64,000 nucleotides of DNA. It comes from Tenacibaculum sp. MAR_2009_124. GTDB taxonomy: Bacteria; Bacteroidota; Bacteroidia; Flavobacteriales; Flavobacteriaceae. Made by a program: the position numbers and the translations under genes. Positions 46,040-55,240 of the stretch are shown in pieces; the stretch's first letter is position 1, and each line of letters starts with the position of its first letter. Under the pieces are notes generated by a model. It made no database searches. It saw nothing but the letters and a program-made list of their open reading frames with translations, and was not told the DNA's origin. The DNA is taken from assembly GCF_900105455.1 (NCBI RefSeq), contig NZ_FNSF01000002.1:551501-615500 (forward strand), read 5' to 3'.

Positions 46040-46972
46040 ATGGTCAGAAAAACAACCACTTTAATTTTATTTTTGTTCATAGCCAATATCTATGGTCAAG
46101 TAACTGGTGACGTCTTTGTAGTTAATAAAGATAGGGATGCCTTTTACGTACATTATACGCCCGAAGTTAATAATTCCGATGCATTCGATTATCAAAGAGT
46201 CAGTTCAAAGCTGAGTTTTCCTTTGATGAAAAAAAGGCTTTCTTTATTTAATACTATTGGAATGGATTATCATTCTTTTTCGTTCGGGGCGCAGAAACAA
46301 CCTTCTATTTTAGATTCTAGAGAAGAGTATTTTAATATAAATTATAGTTTACTCGCAAATTACAAAATCTCTAAAAACTGGTCATTAAATGCCTTATTGA
46401 TGCCACATGCGAATGGAAGCTTTAATAGAGGTTTAGAGTCAGATGATTTCCACTTTAACGGAATATTATTTGCAGAAAAAAGGTTTACTAGTAAAAACAA
46501 ACAAAACACTTATCTCTTAAGTTTTGGTGTTGGATACCTTACGTTATCTGGAGAGAAAAGGGTGAATCCGGTAGTCAATTTTATGGGGTCTATTGGTCAT
46601 AAATTGACTTTTGCAGTTGGATTACCAAATACTTATGTGAAATATGATTTCAACAGAAAACATTCTATCAAAGTTTTGGGAGATTTAAATGATTTTTCTT
46701 TGCAATTAACCAATGAAAGAGATAATGGTCAGTATGCAAATGTATCGCAATCCATTTTTACAACTGTATCAGCTGGATTAGAATATAATTATTGGTTTTC
46801 AAAATCTATCGGGGTTTTAGTGAGAGGAACACATTCGGTTTTTGAGAAGTATGAATTTCAAGACAGCAATGAAGAGGTAATTTATGATATGGACATTCCC
46901 TTGAAAGCATATATTTCTGTAGGTTTAAAAGTAAATCCATTTAGAGGTAGAAAACCAAGGATTCAGAAATAG
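46040..46972 (+). CDS. DUF6268-like outer-membrane protein
   Basis: A 310-residue exported protein. The ATG at 46040 gives a signal peptide ending at IYGQ; the TTG at 46013 only adds polar residues. The rest is rich in alternating hydrophobic beta-strands (FSFPLMKKRLSLFNTIGMDYHSF, WSLNALLMPHANGSF, YLLSFGVGYLTLSGE), consistent with a beta-barrel, and fits DUF6268. Function is unknown. It is alone before the NmrA-like pair. Confidence 0.65.
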   Translation: MVRKTTTLILFLFIANIYGQVTGDVFVVNKDRDAFYVHYTPEVNNSDAFDYQRVSSKLSFPLMKKRLSLFNTIGMDYHSFSFGAQKQPSILDSREEYFNINYSLLANYKISKNWSLNALLMPHANGSFNRGLESDDFHFNGILFAEKRFTSKNKQNTYLLSFGVGYLTLSGEKRVNPVVNFMGSIGHKLTFAVGLPNTYVKYDFNRKHSIKVLGDLNDFSLQLTNERDNGQYANVSQSIFTTVSAGLEYNYWFSKSIGVLVRGTHSVFEKYEFQDSNEEVIYDMDIPLKAYISVGLKVNPFRGRKPRIQK

Positions 46973-47073
46973 TAAAGTTTTAAATATCAATAAAGTGAAG
47001 TCTCTTCAACTTGTAACTAATTATTATTTAGCGAAGAGGTATTACAATGACCAAATAAATTTATAAGAAGCAC

Positions 47074-47478
47074 ATGAAAAACAAAGAGATCGTAACAAAT
47101 GCTTTTTCATTGAAGTCAATGATGTTAATGGCGTTACCATCATATTTTTTTCCAGGAGTTACAGCTTGGTTATCGGGTTGGTTTTTGCAAAAGGTCGATT
47201 TAATGAATGCTAGTTTTGTGAGTATTGCTATTCCATCTTTAATAGCAACTATAATAACATATAGTTTCTTTTGGGGTACCAAGAATAGATTTAAATTAGA
47301 AAATAAGCTAATAAGAATTTTATTAATGCTTTTTCTTAATCTATTCTTAGCATATTTTTTAATCGTCTTTCTTAAACTGAATAAATATCAATTTGATATC
47401 ATGCTATCGACTGTAATTGGAACTGTAATAACCGCATGGAAAGTACCAACTCAAAAAAGTAACAATGAAATTAGATAA
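47074..47478 (+). CDS. Small membrane protein
   Basis: A 134-residue protein with hydrophobic stretches (MLMALPSYFFPGVTAWLSGW, FVSIAIPSLIATIITYSFFW and ILLMLFLNLFLAYFLIVFL) and a short loop and tail. I do not recognise the family. It overlaps the start of the NmrA-like gene by 14 bases, so the two are translationally coupled. Confidence 0.6.
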   Translation: MKNKEIVTNAFSLKSMMLMALPSYFFPGVTAWLSGWFLQKVDLMNASFVSIAIPSLIATIITYSFFWGTKNRFKLENKLIRILLMLFLNLFLAYFLIVFLKLNKYQFDIMLSTVIGTVITAWKVPTQKSNNEIR

Positions 47479-48376
47479 ACCGACTATAATTGTTTTTGGC
47501 GCAACAGGAACTGTTGGAGCTGAAGTGTTAAAATTAATAAGTAAGAAACACTGTTTTGTTAGGGGGGTACTTAGGGTTCCAGAAAGAAAGCCTCCGATTA
47601 CATTGGGTACTTTTAATCAGAATATTTCCTACGTATCGGCCGATTTAAACTCAAAAGATCAATTAAGAGCCATTTGTAAAAGAGGAGATGCAATTTTTCT
47701 ATTAACAGCTACATCTCCCAGTCAAATTATTTATGAAACAAATATTATTGAAGTAGCTGAGGAATTAGGTATTAAAAGGGTTGTTAAACTTTCAGCACCA
47801 GTAGTTCCGAATTCAATTTTTGTTGAAGTAAGTGACTGGCATAGAAGAATAGAAAGAGTGTTGCAAAAAAGTACTTTAGATTACTGCCTTTTACAACCTC
47901 ATTCATTCATGCAAAACTGGGAGCGAAATACATTTACGATAAAGTATTTGGGGAAAATATTTGGAGTTATGGGGGACGCAGAAAGAAATTATGTAGATGC
48001 TAGAGATGTAGCTGAAGTAGCAGTAAAGTATTTACTTAAAGAGGAAATTTTGCATGGAGAGGCTATTGTTATTACAGGTCCTGAAGCCTTGTCGAATGCT
48101 TCTATGGCTGAAAGAATATCATATGTAATTGGTAAAAAGGTGATGTATGAAGATATTTCAAGAGAAGAATTTCTGAAACAGTTAACTAAAAAGGCTAGAA
48201 TGCCAGAATGGTTAGCGAGGCATTTGGTTGAAATTGATTTACTTGCACAGAAACATCCTGAGCCAAAATCCGATACGATAGAAAGTATATTGAATAGAAA
48301 GCCGAGAATTATGAATGCCTATTTACAAGAGTCTAGAGAAAAGTTCCTTCCTAAAAAATGGATGTTTTTTAGATAA
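47465..48376 (+). CDS. NmrA-like NAD(P)-binding atypical SDR
   Basis: A 303-residue Rossmann-fold protein of the NmrA/atypical SDR type. The NAD(P) motif is IIVFGATGTVGAEVL at residues 8-22. The catalytic YxxxK pair of classical SDRs is not evident in the usual place, as in many NmrA-type proteins. It carries conserved segments LLQPHSFMQNWE and YVDARDVAEVAVKYL. The substrate is unknown; some relatives are quinone reductases or redox sensors. It shares its transcript with the membrane protein in front and ends at a strong terminator. Confidence 0.8.
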   Translation: MKLDKPTIIVFGATGTVGAEVLKLISKKHCFVRGVLRVPERKPPITLGTFNQNISYVSADLNSKDQLRAICKRGDAIFLLTATSPSQIIYETNIIEVAEELGIKRVVKLSAPVVPNSIFVEVSDWHRRIERVLQKSTLDYCLLQPHSFMQNWERNTFTIKYLGKIFGVMGDAERNYVDARDVAEVAVKYLLKEEILHGEAIVITGPEALSNASMAERISYVIGKKVMYEDISREEFLKQLTKKARMPEWLARHLVEIDLLAQKHPEPKSDTIESILNRKPRIMNAYLQESREKFLPKKWMFFR

Positions 48377-48393
48377 CTTAAACCAATGTTCTT

Positions 48394-48427
48394 AAAAACT
48401 TACAAAAATTGCTTTTGTAAGTTTTTA
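48394..48427 (+). terminator. Terminator after the NmrA-like gene
   Basis: AAAAACTTACAAAA (48394-48407) pairs perfectly with TTTTGTAAGTTTTT (48413-48426). Confidence 0.85.
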
Positions 48428-48609
48428 CTTTGATAACCTTTTAGGTTGATTTAAATCGAAATTAATGTCTATATTTTTAAGTAAAAAATTGTTTTCACCA
48501 ACTTTAGAATTTTTTGAAGGGATAAAAAGAGTATAAAATTGAAATGATTTGCGCATTTTTGTATTCATCAAAATACTTCTAAGAGATAACATATTAGAAA
48601 AACATACAA

Positions 48610-49347
48610 ATGAAAAAAGCATATTTTAATTGGAGTACAGGCAAGGATTCTGCTTTAGCCTTGTACAAGGTATTAAATGAAGGAAACTATAAAGTTGAAA
48701 GGTTAATAACTAATATTAATGAGGAATACAAGCGTGTTTCTATGCACGGACTGCATGAAAGCTTGTTAGAAGATCAAATAGATAGTATTGGTATTCCTCT
48801 TGAAAAGATTCAATTTCCAGCTGATGTTACTATGTCTATGTATGATGAAAAGATGAAAGAAAAGACAGGGAGGCTTAAAAATAAAGGATTTCATCATGCC
48901 ATTTTTGGAGACATTTTTTTGGAAGATTTAAGAAAGTATAGAGATACGAAACTAGGCGAAGTTGGAATTTCAGGAGTGTATCCGTTATGGAAACAAAATA
49001 CCAAGGATTTATTGAAAGAATTTCTAGATCTAGGATTTAAAACAATAACTGTTTGTGTAAATGCTGATTTATTGGGGAAGGAGTTTGTAGGGAGAATTAT
49101 TGATGAAGATTTTATTAAAGAACTACCAGAAAATGTTGATGTTTGTGGAGAAAACGGTGAGTTTCATACATTCTGTTTTGATGGGCCAATTTTTTCAAAA
49201 CCTATAGAGTTTGAAATAGGAGAGAAGGTTTTAAGGTCATATAAACTTCATGACGATAATGAGGATAATTGTCATCAAAAATCAGAAAAACAAAGAAGTA
49301 AAAATTATAGTTCTAGTTTTTGGTATTGCGATTTAAAAAAGAAATAA
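48610..49347 (+). CDS. Dph6-like ATP-pyrophosphatase (diphthine--ammonia ligase family)
   Basis: A 245-residue PP-loop ATPase of the Dph6/TIGR00290 type. The PP-loop is STGKDSALALY at residues 9-19, with HHAIFGDIFLEDLRKY, GVYPLWKQNTKDLL and GENGEFHTFCFDGPIF. In eukaryotes Dph6 amidates diphthine, but bacteria lack diphthamide, so the bacterial substrate must differ. It converges on the histidine kinase gene with only 2 bp between stop codons and no clear terminator. Confidence 0.82.
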   Translation: MKKAYFNWSTGKDSALALYKVLNEGNYKVERLITNINEEYKRVSMHGLHESLLEDQIDSIGIPLEKIQFPADVTMSMYDEKMKEKTGRLKNKGFHHAIFGDIFLEDLRKYRDTKLGEVGISGVYPLWKQNTKDLLKEFLDLGFKTITVCVNADLLGKEFVGRIIDEDFIKELPENVDVCGENGEFHTFCFDGPIFSKPIEFEIGEKVLRSYKLHDDNEDNCHQKSEKQRSKNYSSSFWYCDLKKK

Positions 49348-49349
49348 TG

Positions 49350-50504
49350 CTACTTTGATAGTGTAAAAAAGAAAGTAGTTCCTTTTTTAAGCTCTGAGGT
49401 TAACCAGATTTTCCCTCCGTAGTTATTTATTATTTTTTCTACAATTGAAAGTCCTATTCCAGTGGAGTTTTTGTTACTCTCTAGTTTTTGGAAAACATTG
49501 AATATCTTAGTGTGATATTTTTCCTCGATACCCTTACCGTTATCTTTTACGTAATAAACAATTGTCTTTCCTTCTTTTTTGAATCCAACATCGATCTTAC
49601 CTATTTCCTTATCATTATATTTAACAGCATTACTCATTAGGTTTTGAAATAACTGTTGTAATCGGTAGGTGTCTCCTTTTATGGTTGGGAAATTCTTTGA
49701 GAGAGTTATATGAATGTGTTTTGGGATGTAAATATGACTAACAATATCTTTTAAAATAATGTTTAAATCTATAAATGAATTCCTGAAGTCTTTAAGTCCT
49801 ATGGTTGAGTATTCCAGTATGCCGCTAATAAGAGATTCCATTCTTGAGATGTTTTCTCCGACTAAATCCACGTAGTTTGAGGCATCTTCGGAAAAATCTT
49901 TTCCATGATCTTCTTTTAACCAAGTAACGAGAGCGTCCATATTCCTTAAAGGAGATTTCAAATCATGAGAAACAATATGAGCGTAGTTGTTCAATTCTTC
50001 ATTACGTTCTTCTAGTCTTTGAAGCAGAATATTTTGATTCTCGTTGGCTTTGCAAGCTTCTAGAGTAATAGAAAACTTACTAATTACCGGAAGTAATTGG
50101 TTTAAATCTTTGTGGGATAAGTTTTTCTCTATTGAATACAAAAATAGAAAGCTGCTTTTATCTAATCGGATGATTGCCAATATTCCATTATTAATAGATA
50201 TGGTAGATAGTTCATCGAACAAATTATTATATTCTTCAAGGGAGTATTTATCTATGGCATTTAAATAATCATATGCCCAAGTAGAAATTTCTTGTTTAGT
50301 GTTATTGTCGCCAAAAGGAATAGAATATTCCGTGATTAAATTATTCTGATCTAGTCTGAGAATCCAGCAAGCATTTAAATTTTTCCTTTTTAGTAAAAGT
50401 TTTAGGAAGTTGTCACAATTACTATTGTAGTCAAGTGATTTTCCTATACTCATTGAATATTCATATAACCTAAGAATATCAAGTATTTGATTTCCACTTT
50501 CCAT
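49350..50504 (-). CDS. Sensor histidine kinase
   Basis: A 384-residue cytosolic histidine kinase. Residues about 1-155 form a GAF-like sensor part without an obvious cofactor motif. A coiled-coil region leads to the H-box HIVSHDLKSPLRN with the phospho-acceptor His180. The HATPase domain carries the N-box LMSNAVKYND, DNGKGIEEKY and STGIGLSIVEKI. No response regulator follows. Its ATG overlaps the stop codon of the FIST gene by one base (TAATG), so both are produced together and probably interact. Confidence 0.88.
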   Translation of the reverse strand: MESGNQILDILRLYEYSMSIGKSLDYNSNCDNFLKLLLKRKNLNACWILRLDQNNLITEYSIPFGDNNTKQEISTWAYDYLNAIDKYSLEEYNNLFDELSTISINNGILAIIRLDKSSFLFLYSIEKNLSHKDLNQLLPVISKFSITLEACKANENQNILLQRLEERNEELNNYAHIVSHDLKSPLRNMDALVTWLKEDHGKDFSEDASNYVDLVGENISRMESLISGILEYSTIGLKDFRNSFIDLNIILKDIVSHIYIPKHIHITLSKNFPTIKGDTYRLQQLFQNLMSNAVKYNDKEIGKIDVGFKKEGKTIVYYVKDNGKGIEEKYHTKIFNVFQKLESNKNSTGIGLSIVEKIINNYGGKIWLTSELKKGTTFFFTLSK

Positions 50505-51604
50505 TATTCAAGTAAACCTACAACAATTGTTCTATTATAAAATTCGATATATCCATTTCCATATGAGGAAATTTCTCCTAGAGTGAGCGCTCCGTTAACT
50601 TGAATGTCAGGATATTTTTCCTGAATGGTTTTATAAACGTTTTCAAGTTCGTATTTAAAATCATCCTTTAACTTAAATACTCTGGTAATACAATCGATAA
50701 CCATAGCATTCTTGGCATTCTTTGCTTTAGATACAATTTCTTCAGTCGCAACTTTCGCTGCATTAATAAGGGCATCATTCTCACCTTTCATAATATTAAT
50801 CATGGTGTTTTCTTCGATATGTCCAATGCAAACGATTGCATTATTGTTTTCCACTGTTAATGGGTCTCGAACAATATGGTGGTCAACACCATCCTTAATA
50901 ATTCCTATTGGATAACATCCAGAGTAATCTAAAAAGTTGTCATTCGTAATAGTACCGCCAGCATCTTTCTCGACAATACTTTTATATATATTAAATGGGT
51001 TTTCCCAATTTATTTCTTCTATGGTATTATGATGTGCTTTTGTAACTATAAAAGGCCCATCAAGTTTTTTCCATCCATGCTTTACTCCAATATTTGATTT
51101 GGTTTCGGTTAAACATACAACAGCAGCGTCTTGAAAGAATCCATCTTTAGAAAAAACACAAGGAGCTTGTTTTAGGCTTAAGCTTCCTGCTCCTCCACCA
51201 ATGTAATTAGTGTTCATTCCGTAATTTTCATAGAGATTGCTTAAAAAAACGGAAATATTAGAAGTTAGTCCATCGACATAAGTAATTAAACTATAGTTTG
51301 ATTCAGGTTTGAAATCAACAGAAGGAATTGTATAATCTTCTTTACTGATGTTTTTTATCATAGATAAATAAACAACGTTACTTAACTTATGAATAACAAT
51401 CCCTTTTTTACTAGTATGATCATTGTGAATGATCATAGGAAAGATGGCTCCTATAAAGCTAACACCTTCTTTATTAAGTGAATTTATTAATTCGTCAATA
51501 TTGGTTTGTGTTTCTTCACCAACACTAATTAGAGCAATATCATTTTCAACAAATTTTTTTATGGACAGAGCAACTTCACTTGGGGTTTCGGTGGTTAATA
51601 GCAT
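50504..51604 (-). CDS. FIST-domain sensor protein
   Basis: A 366-residue protein with the FIST_N domain (about 10-190, ISVGEETQTNIDELINSLN) and FIST_C domain (about 200-350, with PIGIIKDGVDHHIVRDPL and VNGALTLGEISSYGNGYIEFYNRT). FIST domains are thought to sense small ligands, possibly amino acids. There is no signal peptide. The stop overlaps the start of the histidine kinase by one base, which argues that FIST is the input module for this kinase. The pairing is a familiar two-protein sensor layout. Confidence 0.88.
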   Translation of the reverse strand: MLLTTETPSEVALSIKKFVENDIALISVGEETQTNIDELINSLNKEGVSFIGAIFPMIIHNDHTSKKGIVIHKLSNVVYLSMIKNISKEDYTIPSVDFKPESNYSLITYVDGLTSNISVFLSNLYENYGMNTNYIGGGAGSLSLKQAPCVFSKDGFFQDAAVVCLTETKSNIGVKHGWKKLDGPFIVTKAHHNTIEEINWENPFNIYKSIVEKDAGGTITNDNFLDYSGCYPIGIIKDGVDHHIVRDPLTVENNNAIVCIGHIEENTMINIMKGENDALINAAKVATEEIVSKAKNAKNAMVIDCITRVFKLKDDFKYELENVYKTIQEKYPDIQVNGALTLGEISSYGNGYIEFYNRTIVVGLLE

Positions 51605-51708
51605 AAAAGGATTTTTTGTTATCGTAATATACTAAAATTACCTAAAAAACCTATTTAAAAAATTGAAAAATAAGGTGTTATGTTTTTTGAAGAGTTACCA
51701 AAATAAAG

Positions 51709-51735
51709 AATGCCATGGTTCACATGGCATTTTTT
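51709..51735. terminator. Terminator between PAS and FIST genes
   Basis: AATGCCATG (51709-51717) pairs with CATGGCATT (51723-51731) around a five-base loop and is followed on the plus strand by a T-run. It separates the PAS gene from the FIST-kinase pair. Confidence 0.7.
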
Positions 51736-52301
51736 TATAAAGCTATTTTTTCCAGAGCTAAAAAGTGAGTTGTTGTATCACTCTTTAAAGGAAATATTTT
51801 GACTTCGCATTTATAAGTCGATTTGTCTTTTTTATGATTGATGATAATCTCTTTGAAAGGAGTACCTATTAATAATTTTTTCTGGATTCTTTTTCTAACC
51901 TCATTGGAGGTTTTTTCGCCTTGAAGAAAACTAGGAGTTCTGTTAACTGCAAATTTTTTAGAGTAACCAGTCATTTCTGTGAAACCTGAATTTACCCATA
52001 ATATTTTTCTGGATATGTCAGTCAGTACAAGTGCTTCAAAGTTGTTTTCGTTGAATATTTCATCAAAATCATTCGACCATTTAAATATTTGTGACATTTC
52101 TTTAATTGCTTCGATATCCTTGTTTTGAGATATTTCCGAACCTATTTGATGAAATTTTTGTAAATAAATATCAAATGACATTAATTCAGAATTAACGAAG
52201 TCATTTGGTTGGATTTCATGCTGAACTTCCTTTAACCTCTTATTTGTTAATGAAGAAAGATAAAAATCTAGGCTCTTCATGTTGAATAAATTGCTTTTCA
52301 T
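51735..52301 (-). CDS. LOV-like PAS-domain protein without the photoactive cysteine
   Basis: A 188-residue protein. A helical N-terminus (about 1-85) precedes one PAS domain (about 88-188) that closely follows the LOV pattern: VLTDISRKILWVNSGFTEMTGYS, then NRTPSFLQGEKTS (120-132), then GTPFKEIIINHKKD. The LOV photo-cysteine in the NCRFLQ motif is replaced (TPSFLQ, Pro123 in its place), so a flavin photoadduct is unlikely. No output domain is attached. It starts 3 bp after the S10 carboxypeptidase gene and is cotranscribed with it. Confidence 0.8.
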   Translation of the reverse strand: MKSNLFNMKSLDFYLSSLTNKRLKEVQHEIQPNDFVNSELMSFDIYLQKFHQIGSEISQNKDIEAIKEMSQIFKWSNDFDEIFNENNFEALVLTDISRKILWVNSGFTEMTGYSKKFAVNRTPSFLQGEKTSNEVRKRIQKKLLIGTPFKEIIINHKKDKSTYKCEVKIFPLKSDTTTHFLALEKIAL

Positions 52302-52304
52302 AGT

Positions 52305-53789
52305 TTAATATTTTGCAGCTCCAATATTTTTAGAACTATTATTTATAAAATGGCGCAAATCCTCATTTGATTTTTGCAAGTCTTCTTTGCGCAAGTACAT
52401 CATATGACCACCGCGATATGCCTTAAACGAAAAACGATCTTTCATTTTTCCACTTGGGTCAATTTTACTCATAGTATACTTTGCTGCTGAGTATGTAGTA
52501 GCACCATCATAATACCCTGATTGAACTAATACTTTTAAGTAAGGGTTTTGTGCCATAGCTTTGCGTAAATTTTCTCTAGCACTATTTTTTGTAAAATCCC
52601 ATGGGTGAACAGAACCAAACATATTATATTTTACATCAGTTTTAAATTTTAAAACATTTTTTATATAATAGTTCATTGCAGGTGTAAAGGAATGAACCCA
52701 TGACACCAGTTCAGGACTGTAATCCGGTCTATCTCCTGATTCCTTTCTATCAATACCTAAATACCTACTATCAAGCCTTCCGATAGTTTTTCCTGATTTT
52801 TCTCTCAGTAACTCTTTCCAAAAGAAACTATTTGGAACTTCTAAATTATGTTGAAGAATTACCTCTTTTTTAAGACCAGAATAGTAGGCCATTTTTTCGG
52901 CAATCGTTTGTCTTTCACTATCAGAAATAAATCCTCCTTTTGCTATTGCAGGTAAAAGCTTGTTAATTGAAAAATTTTCAGATTCAGGTAAAATAGCCTC
53001 TAAATCTTGCTGTTGCAGTTGTTTCGGAAGCATTTGATGATACCAAGCGGCAGCTGTAAAATAAGGGAAGTTGATAGCAAAATCCTCAGAGCTCTTTGTT
53101 CTTAATAATTGATAATCTGCAGGAGATACCATAATAACTCCATTTAAATATATCCATTGGCTACTTTGTAGTTCATGAGCAAGTTGCATAACACGTGTTC
53201 CTCCATAACTTTCACCAATAATATATTTTGGAGATTTCCATCGATTATGTCTCGAAATAAAAGTGTTTAACCAACTAGCTAAGTATTTCGCATCAGCATT
53301 AATACCAAAAAAATACTTATGATCTAATTTTTCATCTTTTTTTAATACAGGTCGAGAGTAACCAGTATTCACAGGGTTTACAAATACAATATCTGCAACA
53401 TCTAAAACTGAGTATGGATTATCTTTAATTCCATATGGTTGAATAGGGTTGCCTTCATCATCAATCTTTAAAACTTTAGGACCAGTATATCCAATATGCA
53501 TCCAAACAGAAGCGGAACCAGGACCACCATTGAATGACATCAATAAAGGTCTGTTTTCTTTATTCGAAACATCCGTTCTGTAATAGTATGTGTAATAAAG
53601 AGTGGCTTTTATCTTTCCGTTTTTATCAAAAACAGGTTGAGTACCAGTCTGGGCGTTGTATTTAATTGATTTTCCTTTAATCGATAAAGAGCCAGAGGTA
53701 ACGACCGTAGTGTCAATTGGGATTTTTAAATCTTGAGCGCTTAAATAAATACTGAATAATAACGCTGTAAATGAAAATAATTTTTTCAT
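52305..53789 (-). CDS. S10-family serine carboxypeptidase
   Basis: A 494-residue exported peptidase (signal ending at LSAQ) of the carboxypeptidase Y (S10) family. The catalytic serine lies in GESYGG, the oxyanion region is FNGGPGSASVW, and the Asp/His partners are in SGYYDGATTYSA and YRGGHMMYL. Substrates are probably peptides in the periplasm or outside. It is the first gene of a pair with the LOV-like protein. Confidence 0.9.
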   Translation of the reverse strand: MKKLFSFTALLFSIYLSAQDLKIPIDTTVVTSGSLSIKGKSIKYNAQTGTQPVFDKNGKIKATLYYTYYYRTDVSNKENRPLLMSFNGGPGSASVWMHIGYTGPKVLKIDDEGNPIQPYGIKDNPYSVLDVADIVFVNPVNTGYSRPVLKKDEKLDHKYFFGINADAKYLASWLNTFISRHNRWKSPKYIIGESYGGTRVMQLAHELQSSQWIYLNGVIMVSPADYQLLRTKSSEDFAINFPYFTAAAWYHQMLPKQLQQQDLEAILPESENFSINKLLPAIAKGGFISDSERQTIAEKMAYYSGLKKEVILQHNLEVPNSFFWKELLREKSGKTIGRLDSRYLGIDRKESGDRPDYSPELVSWVHSFTPAMNYYIKNVLKFKTDVKYNMFGSVHPWDFTKNSARENLRKAMAQNPYLKVLVQSGYYDGATTYSAAKYTMSKIDPSGKMKDRFSFKAYRGGHMMYLRKEDLQKSNEDLRHFINNSSKNIGAAKY

Positions 53790-53880
53790 TTTTGGGTACA
53801 GTTTTTGGTTGTTTGTTTAATTTATAAAAATACTAAAACTTTCGGAACCAATAATTGATGCGATCGTGTTTTTTTGTTTT

Positions 53881-54645
53881 TTAAAATTTTTCAAAAACTC
53901 CCAATCCAAATAAGGCAAAGTCATATTTAACAGGGTCGTTCGGATCGAATTTTCGTAAGGTAGTATCAAGTTCAATTAAAGCTTTCCAGTCGTTTTGCTT
54001 ACGTTTTAGTATTCCGAGTTTTCTAGCGACATTTCCGGAGTGAACATCTAGAGGACAATGTAAGTTAGCAGACGAATGAGATTTCCAAATACCCAAATCT
54101 ACGCCCGATTTATCATTTCTCACCATCCAACGTAAAAACATGTTAATTCGTTTAGATGCTGAGTTCTTTAACGGATCAGAAACATGTTTAAGTGTTCTAG
54201 TTTCATGTGGAATTTCAAAAAAAGTCTTTTTGAATTCATGTATCGCGTGTTGATAATTATCAATTCCATCTTTAGGTTTTAAAACATTCTCCAAACCTTG
54301 ATGATTCGTGTAAATGTTTTTTAAAGATTTTATGAAGAAAGTAATATCCACATTGTTAAATGTTCTATGTACAAAACTTTCAAATCGTTCCAAGTCATCT
54401 TCGTTGTGATTCATTACAAAATCGAAAGGAGCGTTCCCCATTAGCTCAACAATTCGTTGTGCATTTTTAATAATCATTTTTCTATTTCCCCAAGCAATAG
54501 TCGCGGCTAAAAAACCAGCAATCTCTTGATCTTCTTTTTGATTAAAAGATATAGGTATTTGTACAGGGTCACTATCAATAAAGTTGGTGTTGTTGTATTC
54601 AATTACTTTTTCGTCTAAAAAGGCTTTTAATTCTTCTTTTTTCAC
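53881..54645 (-). CDS. TIGR02757-family protein
   Basis: A 254-residue cytosolic protein of the TIGR02757 family. Typical segments are GFLAATIAWGNRKMIIKNA, MVRNDKSGVDLGIWKS and CPLDVHSGNVARKLGILKRKQNDW, ending with DPVKYDFALFGLGV. The fold resembles HhH-GPD DNA glycosylases, but function is unproven. It precedes the CPBP and LolD-like genes in the same direction. Confidence 0.88.
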   Translation of the reverse strand: MKKEELKAFLDEKVIEYNNTNFIDSDPVQIPISFNQKEDQEIAGFLAATIAWGNRKMIIKNAQRIVELMGNAPFDFVMNHNEDDLERFESFVHRTFNNVDITFFIKSLKNIYTNHQGLENVLKPKDGIDNYQHAIHEFKKTFFEIPHETRTLKHVSDPLKNSASKRINMFLRWMVRNDKSGVDLGIWKSHSSANLHCPLDVHSGNVARKLGILKRKQNDWKALIELDTTLRKFDPNDPVKYDFALFGLGVFEKF

Positions 54646-54674
54646 AGATAGATATATTTGAAAATTATTTATGA

Positions 54675-55217
54675 TTAGGCTACAAAAGTAATAAACATAA
54701 AAAAAGCATTATAGCATGCATGTAAAAGAATACTCCATATAAGTCCGAAACGGACTCTTATAAAGCCAAGATACGTTCCTAAGATAAACTGAGGAGCAAT
54801 TAAAATAGGGGTAAGTAAAATTACGTTAGTAGATACTTCATAGTTTGTAATGTGCACCAATCCAAATAAAAAGGAAAAAGAATAAAATATAAAGCTGAAG
54901 TAGCGCGGAGTTTTAAACAATGTAAGTGGAGCTCTAAAAATTAACTCCTCCATAATTGGAGCCATTATAACCACAATAGAAAAAATGGTCAATTTAGATT
55001 TGGATTCCAATAATTTTTCAATGGCATGATTCTCTAGATTGATTAGCTCAAATTTTTCAATCAATCCGAAAATTGGACTTAAAATCATTCCAGTGAGAAT
55101 TGAAATGATAAGCAAGTGTGCTAGTTTCTGTATTCTATAGTTTAAGTCTTGATTGGAGTCTTTTTTTAACGAAGGCGACTTTAAATAAAACAAAAGTTCT
55201 CGAAGAGTAGTGTTCAT
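54675..55217 (-). CDS. CPBP-family intramembrane protease
   Basis: A 180-residue membrane protein. The core motifs EELIFRAPL, FGLVHITNY and SILLHACYNAFF are those of the CPBP family, with the glutamate pair and histidines for metal binding. Substrate is unknown. It is placed between the TIGR02757 gene and the LolD-like ABC gene, a layout common in Flavobacteriaceae. Confidence 0.85.
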   Translation of the reverse strand: MNTTLRELLFYLKSPSLKKDSNQDLNYRIQKLAHLLIISILTGMILSPIFGLIEKFELINLENHAIEKLLESKSKLTIFSIVVIMAPIMEELIFRAPLTLFKTPRYFSFIFYSFSFLFGLVHITNYEVSTNVILLTPILIAPQFILGTYLGFIRVRFGLIWSILLHACYNAFFMFITFVA

Positions 55218-55240
55218 TTAGTAGAAGATATTTCTTACAA

